Origin: Pseudomonas sp. FP453
GTDB lineage: Bacteria > Pseudomonadota > Gammaproteobacteria > Pseudomonadales > Pseudomonadaceae
Direction: 5' to 3'
Assembly: GCF_030687495.1 (NCBI RefSeq)
Contig: NZ_CP117435.1
Span: 1,922,001-1,986,000, forward strand
Length of the DNA: 64,000 nt
The position numbers and the translations under genes are program-made. Positions within the stretch are counted from its first letter, which is position 1. Every line of letters starts with the position of its first letter. Shown here piece by piece: positions 52,992 to 64,000 of the stretch. Under the pieces are notes generated by a model. That model was not told where the DNA came from. It made no database searches and saw only the letters and a list, made by a program, of their open reading frames with translations.

Positions 52992-54281
52992 TTACTTGCG
53001 ATCTTCCAGCTTGGTGATGTCACGCGACTCGTAGCCGGTGTACAGCTGGCGCGGGCGGCCAATCTTGTACGGGCTGGAGAGCATTTCTTTCCAGTGGGAA
53101 ATCCAGCCCACGGTCCGCGCCAGGGCGAAGATCACGGTGAACATGCTGGTTGGAATGCCGATTGCCTTGAGGATGATCCCCGAGTAGAAGTCGACGTTCG
53201 GGTACAGCGAGCGTTCGATGAAGTACGGGTCGGTCAGGGCGATCTCTTCCAGGCGCATGGCCAGTTCGAGTTGCGGATCGTTCTTGATGCCCAGTTCCTT
53301 CAACACTTCGTCGCAGGTCTTTTTCATCACGGTGGCGCGCGGGTCGCGGTTCTTGTAGACCCGGTGACCGAAGCCCATCAGCTTGAACGGATCGTTCTTG
53401 TCCTTGGCCTTGGCGATGAACTTGTCGATGTTCGAGACATCGCCGATTTCATCGAGCATGGTCAATACGGCTTCGTTCGCACCGCCGTGGGCAGGGCCCC
53501 ACAGTGCAGCGATACCGGCGGCGATACAGGCGAACGGGTTGGCACCCGAGGAACCTGCTAGGCGCACGGTGGAGGTCGATGCGTTCTGCTCGTGATCGGC
53601 GTGGAGGATGAAGATCTTGTCCATCGCTGCGGCCAGCACCGGGCTGATCGGTTTGATCTCGCACGGGGTGTTGAACATCATGTGCAGGAAGTTTTCCGCG
53701 TACGTCAGGTCGTTGCGCGGGTACATCATGGGTTGGCCCATGGAGTACTTGTAAACCATTGCGGCCAGGGTCGGCATCTTGGCAACCAGGCGGATCGCGG
53801 AAATTTCGCGATGCTGCGGGTTATTGATGTCGAGGGAGTCGTGATAGAAGGCCGACAGGGCGCCGACCACACCGCACATGACGGCCATCGGGTGGGCGTC
53901 GCGACGGAAGCCGTTGAAGAAGGTCTTCAACTGCTCGTGAACCATGGTGTGGTTCTTCACGGTGCTGACGAACTGGGCTTTCTGCTCGGCTGTTGGCAGT
54001 TCGCCATTTAGCAGCAGGTAGCAGGTTTCCAGGTAGTCCGATTTCTCGGCCAGTTGCTCGATCGGGTAGCCGCGATGCAGCAAAATGCCATTATCACCAT
54101 CGATATAGGTGATCTTCGACTCGCAAGAGGCGGTCGACATGAAGCCTGGGTCGAATGTAAAACGGCCCGTGGCCGTCAGGCCCCGTACGTCGATAACATC
54201 GGGACCAACGGTGCCGGTTAAAATGGGCAGCTCGACGGGGGCTGCGCCCTCGATGATCAACTGCGCTTTTTTGTCAGCCAT
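52992..54281 (-). CDS. gltA: Type II citrate synthase
   Basis: 429 aa. Condenses oxaloacetate and acetyl-CoA to citrate. Starts [20 protein letters not shown] with the N-terminal beta domain of the NADH-sensitive type II enzymes. Catalytic residues lie in [38 protein letters not shown] and the final Asp region [19 protein letters not shown] strong SD (GGAGG) precedes the ATG. It is divergent from sdhC. Confidence 0.96.
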   Translation of the reverse strand: MADKKAQLIIEGAAPVELPILTGTVGPDVIDVRGLTATGRFTFDPGFMSTASCESKITYIDGDNGILLHRGYPIEQLAEKSDYLETCYLLLNGELPTAEQKAQFVSTVKNHTMVHEQLKTFFNGFRRDAHPMAVMCGVVGALSAFYHDSLDINNPQHREISAIRLVAKMPTLAAMVYKYSMGQPMMYPRNDLTYAENFLHMMFNTPCEIKPISPVLAAAMDKIFILHADHEQNASTSTVRLAGSSGANPFACIAAGIAALWGPAHGGANEAVLTMLDEIGDVSNIDKFIAKAKDKNDPFKLMGFGHRVYKNRDPRATVMKKTCDEVLKELGIKNDPQLELAMRLEEIALTDPYFIERSLYPNVDFYSGIILKAIGIPTSMFTVIFALARTVGWISHWKEMLSSPYKIGRPRQLYTGYESRDITKLEDRK

Positions 54282-54339
54282 GTGGCCTCCTATTTATGCT
54301 TCAAATCATCAGACAGACCCCCCACGCAGGGCCCGCACC

Positions 54340-54367
54340 ACTATATTGATATAAATCCAGATGTCAA
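54340..54367 (-). promoter_or_regulatory. Promoter of gltA
   Basis: On the minus strand, TTGACA (54362-54367) and TATAGT (54340-54345) with a 16-bp spacer, about 60 bases before the gltA start. A near-consensus sigma-70 promoter. Confidence 0.7.
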
Positions 54368-54481
54368 TTTGCCTAAAGTCTTGCACCAGAAGGCTTTAAC
54401 CGTACTTTTTCCTCGAAATTGCCTGCCATTTACGCCTTTTATACCGCCAGCGCAATCAGCTATTAGGGTGAGGTGCGCGCG

Positions 54482-54510
54482 TTGTCATTAGTAACCTAAC
54501 TGTCTATACT
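54482..54510 (+). promoter_or_regulatory. Promoter of sdhCDAB
   Basis: TTGTCA (54482-54487), exactly 17 bases, TATACT (54505-54510): a good sigma-70 promoter. The leader to the sdhC GTG would be about 130 bases. With the gltA promoter it accounts for the divergent 364-base region. Confidence 0.7.
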
Positions 54511-54645
54511 CGGCCACCGACCGCCAAGGGCTTTTGGGCTTGCTTTCATTGGGGGTCGCACTCCCTGGGTGGTGCTTACCTGACCAGTGCACTCCCCAAC
54601 AACTTTGCCCTGATTGTTAGGGGCTCTTCAGTGTGAAAAAAAGCC

Positions 54646-55020
54646 GTGAATAGCCAACGACCTGTAAACCTAGACCTAAGGACCATCAAACTCCCCATCA
54701 CCGGCGTTACGTCGTTCCTGCACCGTGTTTCCGGCATCATCCTGTTCCTGGGCTTGGGCATCATGCTTTATGCATTGAGCAAATCCCTGGGTTCCGAGGA
54801 AGGTTACGCCGAGGTGAAGGCATGCTTGACCAGCCCGCTGGCCAAGTTCGTAGCATGGGGCCTCCTGTCCGCTCTGCTGTATCACCTGGTAGCCGGTGTG
54901 CGCCACTTGATCATGGATGCGGGTATCGGTGAGACGCTGGAAGGCGGCCGCCTGGGCTCGAAAATCATCATCGCCATTTCCGTGGTGCTGATCGTTCTGG
55001 CAGGAGTTTGGATATGGTAA
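54646..55020 (+). CDS. sdhC: Succinate dehydrogenase cytochrome b556 subunit SdhC
   Basis: 124 aa from GTG 54646. Three transmembrane helices. Signature SQRPVNLDLRTIKLPITGVT, SFLHRVSGIILFLGLGI (quinone-site Ser/Arg region) and the heme-b His in ALLYHLVAGVRHLIMD. First gene of the complex II operon; its end overlaps sdhD by seven bases. Confidence 0.95.
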   Translation: MNSQRPVNLDLRTIKLPITGVTSFLHRVSGIILFLGLGIMLYALSKSLGSEEGYAEVKACLTSPLAKFVAWGLLSALLYHLVAGVRHLIMDAGIGETLEGGRLGSKIIIAISVVLIVLAGVWIW

Positions 55021-55382
55021 CCAGCGTTACGAACCTTTCGCGTTCGGGCCTCTATGACTGGATGGCACAGCGTGTGTCTGCGGTCGTTCTCGCGGCTTAT
55101 TTCATTTTCCTGATCGGATACCTCGTCGCAAATCCAGGCATCAGCTATGAGCAATGGCATGGCCTGTTTTCCCACAATGCGATGCGAATCTTCAGTCTGC
55201 TGGCCCTTGTAGCCCTGGGCGCACACGCCTGGGTTGGCATGTGGACCATCGCGACCGACTACCTGACGCCGATGGCGCTGGGCAAGTCCGCGACTGCAGT
55301 ACGTTTTCTCTTCCAGGCAGTCTGCGGCGTCGCGATGTTCGCTTACTTCGTCTGGGGTGTGCAGATTCTTTGGGGTATCTGA
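55014..55382 (+). CDS. sdhD: Succinate dehydrogenase membrane anchor SdhD
   Basis: 122 aa from ATG 55014 with CAGGAG seven bases upstream. Three hydrophobic helices; GLYDWMAQRVSAVVLAAYFI is the family N-terminus and AHAWVGMWTIATDYL carries the heme-ligand His and quinone-site residues. With SdhC it anchors the SdhAB catalytic part. Confidence 0.95.
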   Translation: MVTSVTNLSRSGLYDWMAQRVSAVVLAAYFIFLIGYLVANPGISYEQWHGLFSHNAMRIFSLLALVALGAHAWVGMWTIATDYLTPMALGKSATAVRFLFQAVCGVAMFAYFVWGVQILWGI

Positions 55383-55385
55383 TTC

Positions 55386-57158
55386 ATGGCTAACATTCCA
55401 ACTATTTCATTCGACGCCATCATTATTGGTGGCGGCGGTGCTGGCATGCGCGCAGCGCTGCAGCTGGCCCAGGGCGGTCACAAGACTGCCGTGATCACCA
55501 AGGTGTTCCCGACCCGTTCCCACACCGTATCGGCCCAGGGTGGCATCACCTGCGCCATCGCTTCCGCCGACCCGAACGATGACTGGCGCTGGCACATGTA
55601 CGATACCGTCAAGGGTTCCGACTATATCGGTGACCAGGACGCTATCGAGTACATGTGTCAGGAAGGCCCGGCTGCGGTGTTCGAGCTGGACCACATGGGT
55701 CTGCCGTTCTCCCGTACCGAACAAGGCCGTATCTACCAGCGTCCATTCGGCGGCCAGTCGAAGGATTACGGCAAAGGCGGGCAGGCTGCCCGTACCTGCG
55801 CCGCTTCCGACCGTACTGGTCACGCGCTGCTGCACACCCTTTATCAGGGCAACCTGAAAGCCGGTACTACGTTCCTGAACGAGTACTACGCTGTGGACCT
55901 GGTGAAGAACGCTGACGGTGCATTCGTCGGTGTGATCGCCATCTGCATCGAAACCGGTGAAACCACCTACATCCGCGCCAAGGCGACTGTTCTGGCGACT
56001 GGCGGTGCAGGCCGTATCTACGCGTCGACCACCAACGCCCTGATCAACACCGGTGACGGCGTCGGCATGGCCTTGCGTGCTGGCGTGCCAGTACAAGACA
56101 TCGAGATGTGGCAGTTCCACCCGACCGGCATCGCCGGCGCCGGTGTACTGGTTACCGAAGGTTGCCGTGGTGAAGGTGGATACCTGATCAACAAGCACGG
56201 CGAGCGTTTCATGGAGCGTTATGCTCCGAACGCGAAAGACCTTGCTGGTCGTGACGTTGTTGCCCGTTCGATGGTTAAGGAAATCATCGCCGGCAACGGC
56301 TGTGGCCCGAACGGCGACCACGTGATGCTCAAGCTCGACCACCTGGGTGAGGAAGTGCTGCATAGCCGCCTGCCAGGTATCTGCGAGCTGTCCAAGACCT
56401 TTGCGCACGTTGACCCGGTACTGGCTCCAGTGCCAGTGGTTCCAACCTGCCACTATATGATGGGCGGCGTGCCGACCAACATTCATGGCCAGGCGATCAC
56501 CCAGAACGCCGAAGGCGTCGACGAGATCATCCACGGTCTGTTCGCCGTAGGCGAAGTGGCTTGCGTATCGGTACACGGTGCCAACCGCCTGGGCGGCAAC
56601 TCGCTGCTCGACCTGGTGGTATTCGGCCGTGCTGCTGGCCTGCACCTGGAAAAAGCGCTGACTGACGGCATCGAATACGATGACGCCACCGACGCCAACA
56701 TCGAAACCGCCCTGGCGCGCCTGAACGCTCTGAACGAGCGTACTGATGGCGAAGACGTGGCAACCCTGCGTCGCGAGCTGCAAAGCTGCATGCAGAACTA
56801 CTTCGGTGTGTTCCGTACCGGCGAATACATGCAGAAGGGTATTGCCCAGTTGGCCGACCTGCGTACGCGCATCGCCAACGTCAAGATCAACGATAAGAGC
56901 CAGGCGTTCAACACCGCGCGTATCGAAGCCCTTGAGCTGCAAAACCTGTTGGAAGTGGCCGAAGCGACTGCCATCGCTGCCGAGGTTCGTAAAGAATCCC
57001 GTGGTGCCCACGCCCGTGAAGACTTTGAAGATCGCGACGACGAAAACTGGTTGTGCCACACCCTGTACTTCCCGGGTGACAAGCGCGTAACCAAGCGTGC
57101 CGTGAACTTCTCGCCGAAGACGGTGCCGACGTTTGAACCGAAGATTCGGACTTACTAA
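55386..57158 (+). CDS. sdhA: Succinate dehydrogenase flavoprotein subunit SdhA
   Basis: 590 aa. Rossmann motif [20 protein letters not shown], covalent FAD His in [18 protein letters not shown], substrate-binding [21 protein letters not shown] and [19 protein letters not shown]. Oxidises succinate to fumarate. Three bases after sdhD. Confidence 0.97.
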   Translation: MANIPTISFDAIIIGGGGAGMRAALQLAQGGHKTAVITKVFPTRSHTVSAQGGITCAIASADPNDDWRWHMYDTVKGSDYIGDQDAIEYMCQEGPAAVFELDHMGLPFSRTEQGRIYQRPFGGQSKDYGKGGQAARTCAASDRTGHALLHTLYQGNLKAGTTFLNEYYAVDLVKNADGAFVGVIAICIETGETTYIRAKATVLATGGAGRIYASTTNALINTGDGVGMALRAGVPVQDIEMWQFHPTGIAGAGVLVTEGCRGEGGYLINKHGERFMERYAPNAKDLAGRDVVARSMVKEIIAGNGCGPNGDHVMLKLDHLGEEVLHSRLPGICELSKTFAHVDPVLAPVPVVPTCHYMMGGVPTNIHGQAITQNAEGVDEIIHGLFAVGEVACVSVHGANRLGGNSLLDLVVFGRAAGLHLEKALTDGIEYDDATDANIETALARLNALNERTDGEDVATLRRELQSCMQNYFGVFRTGEYMQKGIAQLADLRTRIANVKINDKSQAFNTARIEALELQNLLEVAEATAIAAEVRKESRGAHAREDFEDRDDENWLCHTLYFPGDKRVTKRAVNFSPKTVPTFEPKIRTY

Positions 57159-57169
57159 GGGTGGCTGCC

Positions 57170-57874
57170 ATGTTGAAAGTCAGTGTTTATCGCTACAACC
57201 CTGATCAGGACGCCGCGCCGTTCATGCAGGAATTCCAGGTCGATACCGGTGGTAAAGACCTGATGGTGCTGGATGTATTGGCACTGATCAAAGAGCAGGA
57301 CGAGGGTTTCTCGTATCGTCGCTCTTGCCGTGAAGGTGTGTGCGGTTCCGACGGCATGAACATCAACGGCAAAAACGGCCTGGCGTGCATCACGCCGCTG
57401 TCCGCCGTGGTCAAAGGCAACAAGCTGATCGTTCGTCCACTGCCAGGTTTGCCGGTTATCCGTGACCTGGTCGTCGATATGAGCATCTTCTACAAGCAAT
57501 ACGAGAAAGTTAAGCCGTTCCTGCAGAACGACACGCCGGCTCCGGCCATCGAACGTCTGCAGTCCCCGGAAGAGCGTGAGAAGCTTGACGGTCTGTACGA
57601 GTGCATCCTGTGCGCTTGCTGCTCGACCTCTTGCCCATCCTTCTGGTGGAACCCGGATAAATTCCTGGGTCCAGCTGCCCTGCTGCAAGCTTACCGCTTC
57701 CTGGCAGACAGCCGTGACACCAAGACCTCCGAGCGTCTGGCTTCACTGGATGACCCGTTCAGCGTATTCCGCTGCCGCGGGATCATGAACTGCGTCAACG
57801 TATGTCCCAAAGGCCTGAACCCGACTAAGGCCATTGGTCACATCCGTAACATGCTGCTGCAAAGCGGCGTGTAA
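57170..57874 (+). CDS. sdhB: Succinate dehydrogenase iron-sulfur subunit SdhB
   Basis: 234 aa from ATG 57170 (AAGGGTGG upstream; GTG 57161 is too close to the SD). The three Fe-S cluster motifs are intact: CREGVCGSDGMNING for [2Fe-2S], CILCACCSTSCPS and CRGIMNCVNVCPKGLNP for [4Fe-4S] and [3Fe-4S]. It carries electrons from FAD to ubiquinone. Followed by a terminator-like hairpin before sucA. Confidence 0.97.
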   Translation: MLKVSVYRYNPDQDAAPFMQEFQVDTGGKDLMVLDVLALIKEQDEGFSYRRSCREGVCGSDGMNINGKNGLACITPLSAVVKGNKLIVRPLPGLPVIRDLVVDMSIFYKQYEKVKPFLQNDTPAPAIERLQSPEEREKLDGLYECILCACCSTSCPSFWWNPDKFLGPAALLQAYRFLADSRDTKTSERLASLDDPFSVFRCRGIMNCVNVCPKGLNPTKAIGHIRNMLLQSGV

Positions 57875-57914
57875 CCGACGTTGTAGCAAAGCAGGACCGT
57901 TGTGCCCGTAAATG

Positions 57915-57948
57915 CTACGGCGCAGGCTTCAACCGGCGCCGTAGTTTT
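57915..57948 (+). terminator. Terminator/attenuator between sdhB and sucA
   Basis: Perfect 9-bp stem CTACGGCGC/GCGCCGTAG (57915-57923 with 57936-57944), 12-base loop, TTTT tail. It would end or weaken sdhCDAB transcription before sucA. Confidence 0.8.
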
Positions 57949-58135
57949 AACTTGAGCAGCGACTTACAAAGCCGCAGCTCTTATTTTGAAGAAATGAGAC
58001 AAGCAGGGGCATTCGGGTTGGTACCCGAACTATCAGCGTGATCCTAAGTGGCTTGTTTTGGTCGCTGCACTTGGCCTTTTGCAAGCAAACTCGGTGTTTT
58101 CGCCGGTGGTGTCCCCAAATCGAGGGTGACCAAGC
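57949..58135 (+). promoter_or_regulatory. sucA leader region
   Basis: 187 bases ahead of sucA with a hairpin TTCGGGT-TGGT-ACCCGAA near 58015-58032 and an SD GAGGGTG. Structured sucA leaders (sucA-II RNA motif) have been described for Pseudomonadales; I cannot confirm the fold here. Confidence 0.45.
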
Positions 58136-60967
58136 ATGCAAGAAAGCGTGATGCAGCGCATGTGGAACAGCGGCTATCTTTCAGGTGGTAACGCTGCCTA
58201 TGTGGAAGAGCTTTATGAGCTCTACCTGCACGACCCTAACGCTGTGCCAGAAGAATGGCGCACCAAATTTCAGACGTTGTCTTCAGACGGCAACGCTGCC
58301 ACCGATGTATCGCACGCAACAATTCGCGATCAATTTGTGCTGCTGGCAAAGAACCAGCGCCGCGCCCAACCGGTTTCCGCCGGCAGCGTGAGCAGTGAGC
58401 ATGAGAAGAAGCAAGTTGAAGTACTGCGACTGATCCAGGCTTACCGGATGCGCGGCCACCAGGCGGCCCAGCTTGACCCGCTGGGGCTCTGGAAGCGTCC
58501 TGCACCTGCTGACCTGTCGATCAATCATTACGGCTTGACCAATGCCGATCTTGATACGACCTTCCGTGCCGGCGACCTGTTCATCGGCAAAGAGGAAGCG
58601 AGCCTACGCGAAATTCACGAAGCGTTGCAGCAGACATATTGCCGCACCATTGGCGCCGAGTTCACGCACATCACCGATTCCGAGCAACGCCACTGGTTCC
58701 AGCATCGTCTGGAAGGTGTGCGCGGCCGTCCGGTGTTGTCCGCTGACGTACGCAGCCATCTGCTTGAGCGCGTAACCGCTGCCGAAGGCCTGGAAAAATA
58801 CCTGGGCACCAAATACCCAGGCACCAAGCGTTTCGGCCTGGAAGGCGGCGAAAGCCTGATCCCGATGCTCGACGAGCTGATCCAGCGTTCCGGTTCCTAC
58901 GGCACCAAGGAAATCGTGATCGGCATGGCTCACCGTGGTCGCCTGAACGTGTTGGTCAACACCTTCGGCAAGAACCCGCGTGAACTGTTCGACGAGTTCG
59001 AAGGCAAGAAGAAGGTCGAGCTGGGTTCCGGTGACGTTAAATACCACCAGGGCTTCTCGTCCAACGTGATGACCACCGGCGGTGAAGTTCACCTGGCCAT
59101 GGCCTTCAACCCATCCCACCTGGAAATCGTTTCTCCAGTGGTCGAGGGTTCGGTCCGTGCCCGCCAGGATCGTCGTAACGATGCTACCGGTGAAAAAGTC
59201 CTGCCGATTTCCATCCACGGTGACGCGGCATTCGCCGGTCAAGGTGTGGTCCTGGAAACGTTCCAGATGTCGCAGACCCGCGGCTTCAAGACCGGTGGCA
59301 CGATTCACATCGTGATCAACAACCAGGTTGGCTTCACCATCAGCAACCCGCTGGACGCGCGCTCTACCGAGTACGCCACCGACGTGGCCAAGATGATCCA
59401 GGCGCCGATCCTCCATGTGAATGGTGATGATCCGGAAGCCGTGTTGTTCGTGACCCAGCTCGCCATCGACTACCGCATGCAGTTCAAGCGTGACGTAGTG
59501 ATCGACCTGGTTTGCTACCGCCGTCGCGGTCACAACGAAGCGGATGAGCCTAGCGGCACCCAGCCGTTGATGTACCAGCAGATCACCAAGCAGCGCACCA
59601 CCCGTGAGCTGTACGCCGAAAGCCTGACCAAGGCCGGCGTGGTTGACGATGCGCGTGTTCAGGCGAAGATCGACGAATACCGCAACGCGCTGGACAACGG
59701 CCTGCACGTCGTGAAGAGCCTGGTCAAAGAGCCGAACAAAGAGCTGTTCGTGGACTGGCGTCCGTACCTGGGTCACACCTGGACTGCGCGTCACGACACC
59801 TCGTTCGATCTGAAAACCTTGCAGGAACTGTCTGCCAAGCTGCTGGAAATTCCAGAAGGCTTCGTCGTACAGCGCCAGGTTGCGAAGATCTACGAAGACC
59901 GTCAGAAGATGCAAGCCGGCGGCCTGCCGATCAACTGGGGTTACGCCGAAACCATGGCGTACGCGACCCTGGCGTTCGAAGGTCACCCGATCCGCATGAC
60001 CGGCCAGGACATCGGCCGTGGTACGTTCTCGCACCGTCACGCGGTATTGCACAACCAGAAAGACGCGGGCACCTACATCCCGTTGCAGAACCTGTACGAA
60101 GGCCAGCCACGTTTCGACCTGTACGATTCGTTCCTGTCCGAAGAAGCCGTACTGGCGTTCGAATACGGCTACTCGACCACCACGCCAAACGCGCTGGTGA
60201 TCTGGGAAGCCCAGTTCGGCGACTTCGCCAACGGTGCCCAGGTGGTTATCGACCAGTTCATCACCAGCGGCGAGCACAAGTGGGGCCGTCTGTGCGGTCT
60301 GACCATGTTGCTGCCACACGGTTATGAAGGTCAGGGTCCGGAGCACTCCTCGGCCCGTCTGGAGCGTTACCTGCAGCTGTGCGCCGAGCACAACATCCAG
60401 GTGTGCGTGCCGACTACCCCGGCCCAGATCTACCACTTGCTGCGTCGCCAGGTGATCCGCCCGCTGCGCAAGCCGCTGGTAGTGCTGACCCCGAAATCGC
60501 TGTTGCGTCACAAATTGGCCATCTCGACCCTGGAAGATCTGGCCGAAGGCTCGTTCCAGACCGTGATTCCAGAAATCGATGCATTGGATGCAGCCAAGGT
60601 GACTCGCCTGGTCCTGTGCAGCGGCAAGGTCTACTACGACCTGCTGGAAAAACGTCGTGCCGAAGGCCGCGAAGACATCGCCATCGTGCGTATCGAGCAG
60701 CTTTACCCGTTCCCGGAAGACGACCTGATGGAAGCCATCGCGGCTTACACCAACCTCACCAATGTGGTGTGGTGCCAGGAAGAACCGATGAACCAGGGCG
60801 CGTGGTACAGCAGCCAGCATCACCTGCGTCGCAGTATCGGCAACCACAAAGCAGGCCTGGGCCTGGAGTACGCCGGTCGTGATGCTTCTGCTGCACCTGC
60901 GTGTGGTTATGCGTCGATGCACGCCGAGCAGCAGGAAAAACTGCTGCAAGATGCTTTCACTGTTTAA
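58136..60967 (+). CDS. sucA: 2-oxoglutarate dehydrogenase E1 component
   Basis: 943 aa. ThDP-dependent decarboxylation of 2-oxoglutarate. N-terminal E2-binding segment RMWNSGYLSGGNAAYVEELY, catalytic region EIVIGMAHRGRLNVLVNTFG, QGFSSNVMTTGGEVHLAMAF, ThDP motif HGDAAFAGQGVVLETFQMSQ and RPYLGHTW. Full length. Same strand as sdh but behind its own leader. Confidence 0.97.
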   Translation: MQESVMQRMWNSGYLSGGNAAYVEELYELYLHDPNAVPEEWRTKFQTLSSDGNAATDVSHATIRDQFVLLAKNQRRAQPVSAGSVSSEHEKKQVEVLRLIQAYRMRGHQAAQLDPLGLWKRPAPADLSINHYGLTNADLDTTFRAGDLFIGKEEASLREIHEALQQTYCRTIGAEFTHITDSEQRHWFQHRLEGVRGRPVLSADVRSHLLERVTAAEGLEKYLGTKYPGTKRFGLEGGESLIPMLDELIQRSGSYGTKEIVIGMAHRGRLNVLVNTFGKNPRELFDEFEGKKKVELGSGDVKYHQGFSSNVMTTGGEVHLAMAFNPSHLEIVSPVVEGSVRARQDRRNDATGEKVLPISIHGDAAFAGQGVVLETFQMSQTRGFKTGGTIHIVINNQVGFTISNPLDARSTEYATDVAKMIQAPILHVNGDDPEAVLFVTQLAIDYRMQFKRDVVIDLVCYRRRGHNEADEPSGTQPLMYQQITKQRTTRELYAESLTKAGVVDDARVQAKIDEYRNALDNGLHVVKSLVKEPNKELFVDWRPYLGHTWTARHDTSFDLKTLQELSAKLLEIPEGFVVQRQVAKIYEDRQKMQAGGLPINWGYAETMAYATLAFEGHPIRMTGQDIGRGTFSHRHAVLHNQKDAGTYIPLQNLYEGQPRFDLYDSFLSEEAVLAFEYGYSTTTPNALVIWEAQFGDFANGAQVVIDQFITSGEHKWGRLCGLTMLLPHGYEGQGPEHSSARLERYLQLCAEHNIQVCVPTTPAQIYHLLRRQVIRPLRKPLVVLTPKSLLRHKLAISTLEDLAEGSFQTVIPEIDALDAAKVTRLVLCSGKVYYDLLEKRRAEGREDIAIVRIEQLYPFPEDDLMEAIAAYTNLTNVVWCQEEPMNQGAWYSSQHHLRRSIGNHKAGLGLEYAGRDASAAPACGYASMHAEQQEKLLQDAFTV

Positions 60968-61011
60968 CGCCTTCGCGCTGACTGAAACCGAATTTTAAGG
61001 ACACACAGATA

Positions 61012-62229
61012 ATGGCTATCGAAATCAAAGCCCCGTCATTCCCGGAATCGGTTGCCGATGGCACCGTTGCCACCTGGCACAAGAAACCAGGCGAGGCCGT
61101 CAAGCGTGACGACCTGATCGTCGACATCGAGACCGACAAAGTCGTGCTGGAAGTGTTGGCCGAGGCTGACGGCGTACTGGGCGCAATCGTGGCTGAAGAG
61201 GGCGCTACCGTCCTGTCGAACCAGGTGCTGGGTTCGATCGAAGAGGGCAGTGCTGCTGCCGCTGCTCCAGCCGCTGCACCGGCTGCTTCGGCTCCTGCTG
61301 CCGCCCCGGCTGCTGGCGCTGAAGACCCGATCGCTGCTCCAGCCGCGCGTCAACTGGCTGAAGAAAACGGCATCAACCTGGCTTCCATCAAAGGCACCGG
61401 CAAAGACGGCCGCGTGACCAAGGAAGACGTGGTTGCCGCTGTTGAAGCGAAGAAAAACGCTCCAGCCGCCGCACCGGCCAAGGCTGCTGCACCGGCTGCC
61501 GCTGCCCCTGTGTTCGCCGCTGGCGACCGCACCGAGAAGCGCGTACCGATGACCCGCGTTCGTGCCACCGTGGCCAAGCGTCTGGTTGAAGCACAGTCGA
61601 ACATGGCGATGCTGACTACTTTCAACGAAGTCGACATGACCGAAGTCATGGCCCTGCGTTCGAAGTACAAGGATCTGTTCGAGAAGTCCCACAACGGCGT
61701 GCGCCTGGGCTTCATGTCCTTCTTCGTGAAAGCGGCCACCGAAGCGCTGAAACGCTTCCCGGCCGTCAACGCTTCGATCGACGGCAGCGACATCGTTTAT
61801 CACGGCTATGCAGACATCGGCGTTGCCGTGTCCAGCGACCGTGGCCTGGTAGTACCGGTTCTGCGTAACGCCGAGCTGATGAGCCTGGCTGAAATCGAAG
61901 GCGGCATCGCCGGCTACGGCAAGAAAGCCCGTGACGGCAAGCTGAGCATCGACGAGATGACCGGCGGTACGTTCACCATCACCAACGGTGGTACTTTCGG
62001 TTCGATGATGTCGACCCCGATCGTCAACCCGCCGCAAGCTGCGATCCTGGGCATGCACAACATCATCCAGCGTCCGATGGCCATCAACGGCCAAGTCGTG
62101 ATCCGCCCGATGATGTACCTGGCACTGTCCTACGATCACCGCCTGATCGATGGTAAAGAAGCCGTGACGTTCCTGGTGACCATCAAGAACCTGCTGGAAG
62201 ACCCGGCTCGCCTGCTGCTGGATATCTGA
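61012..62229 (+). CDS. sucB: Dihydrolipoamide succinyltransferase (E2 of 2-oxoglutarate dehydrogenase)
   Basis: 405 aa. One lipoyl domain (lipoyl-Lys in [12 protein letters not shown]), an Ala-Pro linker, the peripheral-subunit-binding domain [20 protein letters not shown], a second Ala-Pro linker, and the catalytic acetyltransferase-fold domain ending in [18 protein letters not shown] with the active His and Asp. Transfers the succinyl group to CoA. 44 bases after sucA. Confidence 0.97.
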   Translation: MAIEIKAPSFPESVADGTVATWHKKPGEAVKRDDLIVDIETDKVVLEVLAEADGVLGAIVAEEGATVLSNQVLGSIEEGSAAAAAPAAAPAASAPAAAPAAGAEDPIAAPAARQLAEENGINLASIKGTGKDGRVTKEDVVAAVEAKKNAPAAAPAKAAAPAAAAPVFAAGDRTEKRVPMTRVRATVAKRLVEAQSNMAMLTTFNEVDMTEVMALRSKYKDLFEKSHNGVRLGFMSFFVKAATEALKRFPAVNASIDGSDIVYHGYADIGVAVSSDRGLVVPVLRNAELMSLAEIEGGIAGYGKKARDGKLSIDEMTGGTFTITNGGTFGSMMSTPIVNPPQAAILGMHNIIQRPMAINGQVVIRPMMYLALSYDHRLIDGKEAVTFLVTIKNLLEDPARLLLDI

Positions 62230-62236
62230 TATAAGC

Positions 62237-62289
62237 AGCTGCAAGTTGCGAGCTACAAGCTGTAGGAAAAAGCAGCTTGGCTTGCAGCT
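62237..62289 (+). repeat. Imperfect AGCTGCAAG/CTTGCAGCT dyad
   Basis: The 99-base sucB-lpdG gap is built of AGCT(G/T)CAAGCT-like words. The outer 9-bp arms AGCTGCAAG (62237-62245) and CTTGCAGCT (62281-62289) can pair, giving a long hairpin in the operon transcript. No T-run, so not a clear terminator. Confidence 0.65.
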
Positions 62290-62298
62290 TGCGGCTAA

Positions 62299-63765
<1,467 letters not shown>

Positions 63766-63969
63766 GCGAGATAATAAGAAACCACGGCGGAGTTGCCCGT
63801 CGTGAGCCTTGCGCGCAAGACTCACCGCGGAATATCCGCTGGACGCAGCCTTGCGCAGCTTTACGGGCCTTGAGCCCCGCAAGTTGCGCAAGCAGCAGTC
63901 ACAGGTGGCGCGGCACTCATAATGAGCGCAGCGCCGAATGCGCAGTACCTAACGAAGACGGTAAAAAGC
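63766..63969 (+). promoter_or_regulatory. sucC leader region
   Basis: 204 bases between lpdG and sucC, GC-rich and full of repeated GCGCAA/TTGCGC words (e.g. CCTTGCGCGCAAG near 63809, CAGCCTTGCGCAGC near 63847). A conserved sucC leader motif has been reported in Gammaproteobacteria; this stretch is a candidate instance. Confidence 0.45.
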
Positions 63970-64000
63970 ATGAATCTTCACGAGTATCAGGGTAAGCAGC
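63970..64000 (+). CDS. sucC: Start of succinyl-CoA synthetase beta subunit (partial, runs off the right edge)
   Basis: The last 31 bases encode MNLHEYQGKQ, the invariant start of SucC (ADP-forming succinyl-CoA ligase, beta). Its place after sucA-sucB-lpdG confirms the assignment. Confidence 0.93.
   Translation, partial: MNLHEYQGKQ

Overview
The window is a stretch of chromosome from a high-GC gammaproteobacterium, almost certainly a Pseudomonas of the P. fluorescens group. Supporting signs are the divergent gltA / sdhCDAB-sucAB-lpdG-sucC block, the ccmABCDEFGHI operon next to fliK, the gcl-hyi-glxR-ttuD-pyk glyoxylate cluster, and many intergenic REP doublets built on the core GTGGGAGC(T/G)GGCTTGCC(T/C)GCGA. 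Most of the window is core genome. The accessory part is about 24.3-32.3 kb plus the REP/RAYT elements.

Layout: 0-1.5 kb holds a BvgA/BvgS-like two-component pair (the kinase runs off the left edge) and a receiver-only regulator. 1.6-5.4 kb holds a dGTPase-like HD hydrolase, an EAL protein with a C-terminal sensor domain, and a three-gene YqjD-YqjE-YqjK-like envelope operon. 5.7-10.7 kb holds an Amt transporter, a CPA2 antiporter, a glutaredoxin-like protein, a small hypothetical, an RluA-family pseudouridine synthase and a small lipoprotein. 10.8-13.2 kb holds mobA divergent from moaB-moeA. 13.4-15.3 kb holds fliK with a small FlhB C-terminal-domain protein. 15.5-22.8 kb is the complete cytochrome c maturation operon and a Pro-rich lipoprotein. 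23-24.2 kb holds a histidine phosphatase and phnN.

The accessory region (24.3-32.3 kb) has an ArsR-type regulator divergent from a cytochrome P450, a hicAB toxin-antitoxin pair, a serralysin-type metalloprotease with an unusual C-terminal extension, an MFS exporter, a periplasmic DUF5666-like protein and an unrecognised secreted protein with a gluzincin-like HExxH...E signature. Then follow sbp, a voltage-gated K+ channel-like protein with a zinc ribbon and a urea transporter (32.4-35.2 kb).

35.3-44 kb is the glyoxylate/tartronate semialdehyde pathway: gcl, hyi, glxR, glycerate kinase and pyruvate kinase on the minus strand, a GlcG-like gene divergent from gcl with two identical TTGTATACAA palindromes between them, and a RutR-like TetR regulator. 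A RAYT transposase gene (42.6-43.1 kb) sits here, flanked by REP arms in mirror order. 44-52.8 kb holds a DUF808 membrane protein, an mlaA gene broken by a one-base frameshift, an alpha/beta hydrolase, a GH17 membrane protein, an orphan OpuAC-type binding protein and the yjcH-actP acetate uptake pair. 53-64 kb holds the TCA genes gltA (minus) and sdhCDAB, sucA, sucB, lpdG and the start of sucC (plus). Glyoxylate taken through gcl to pyruvate, acetate uptake by ActP and the TCA block converge on central carbon metabolism.

I found no tRNA, rRNA, CRISPR array, prophage or complete insertion sequence. The most interesting signals are the REPIN/RAYT population, the atypical serralysin, the unassigned metallopeptidase-like protein, the mlaA frameshift, and the palindromes between gcl and the GlcG-like gene.
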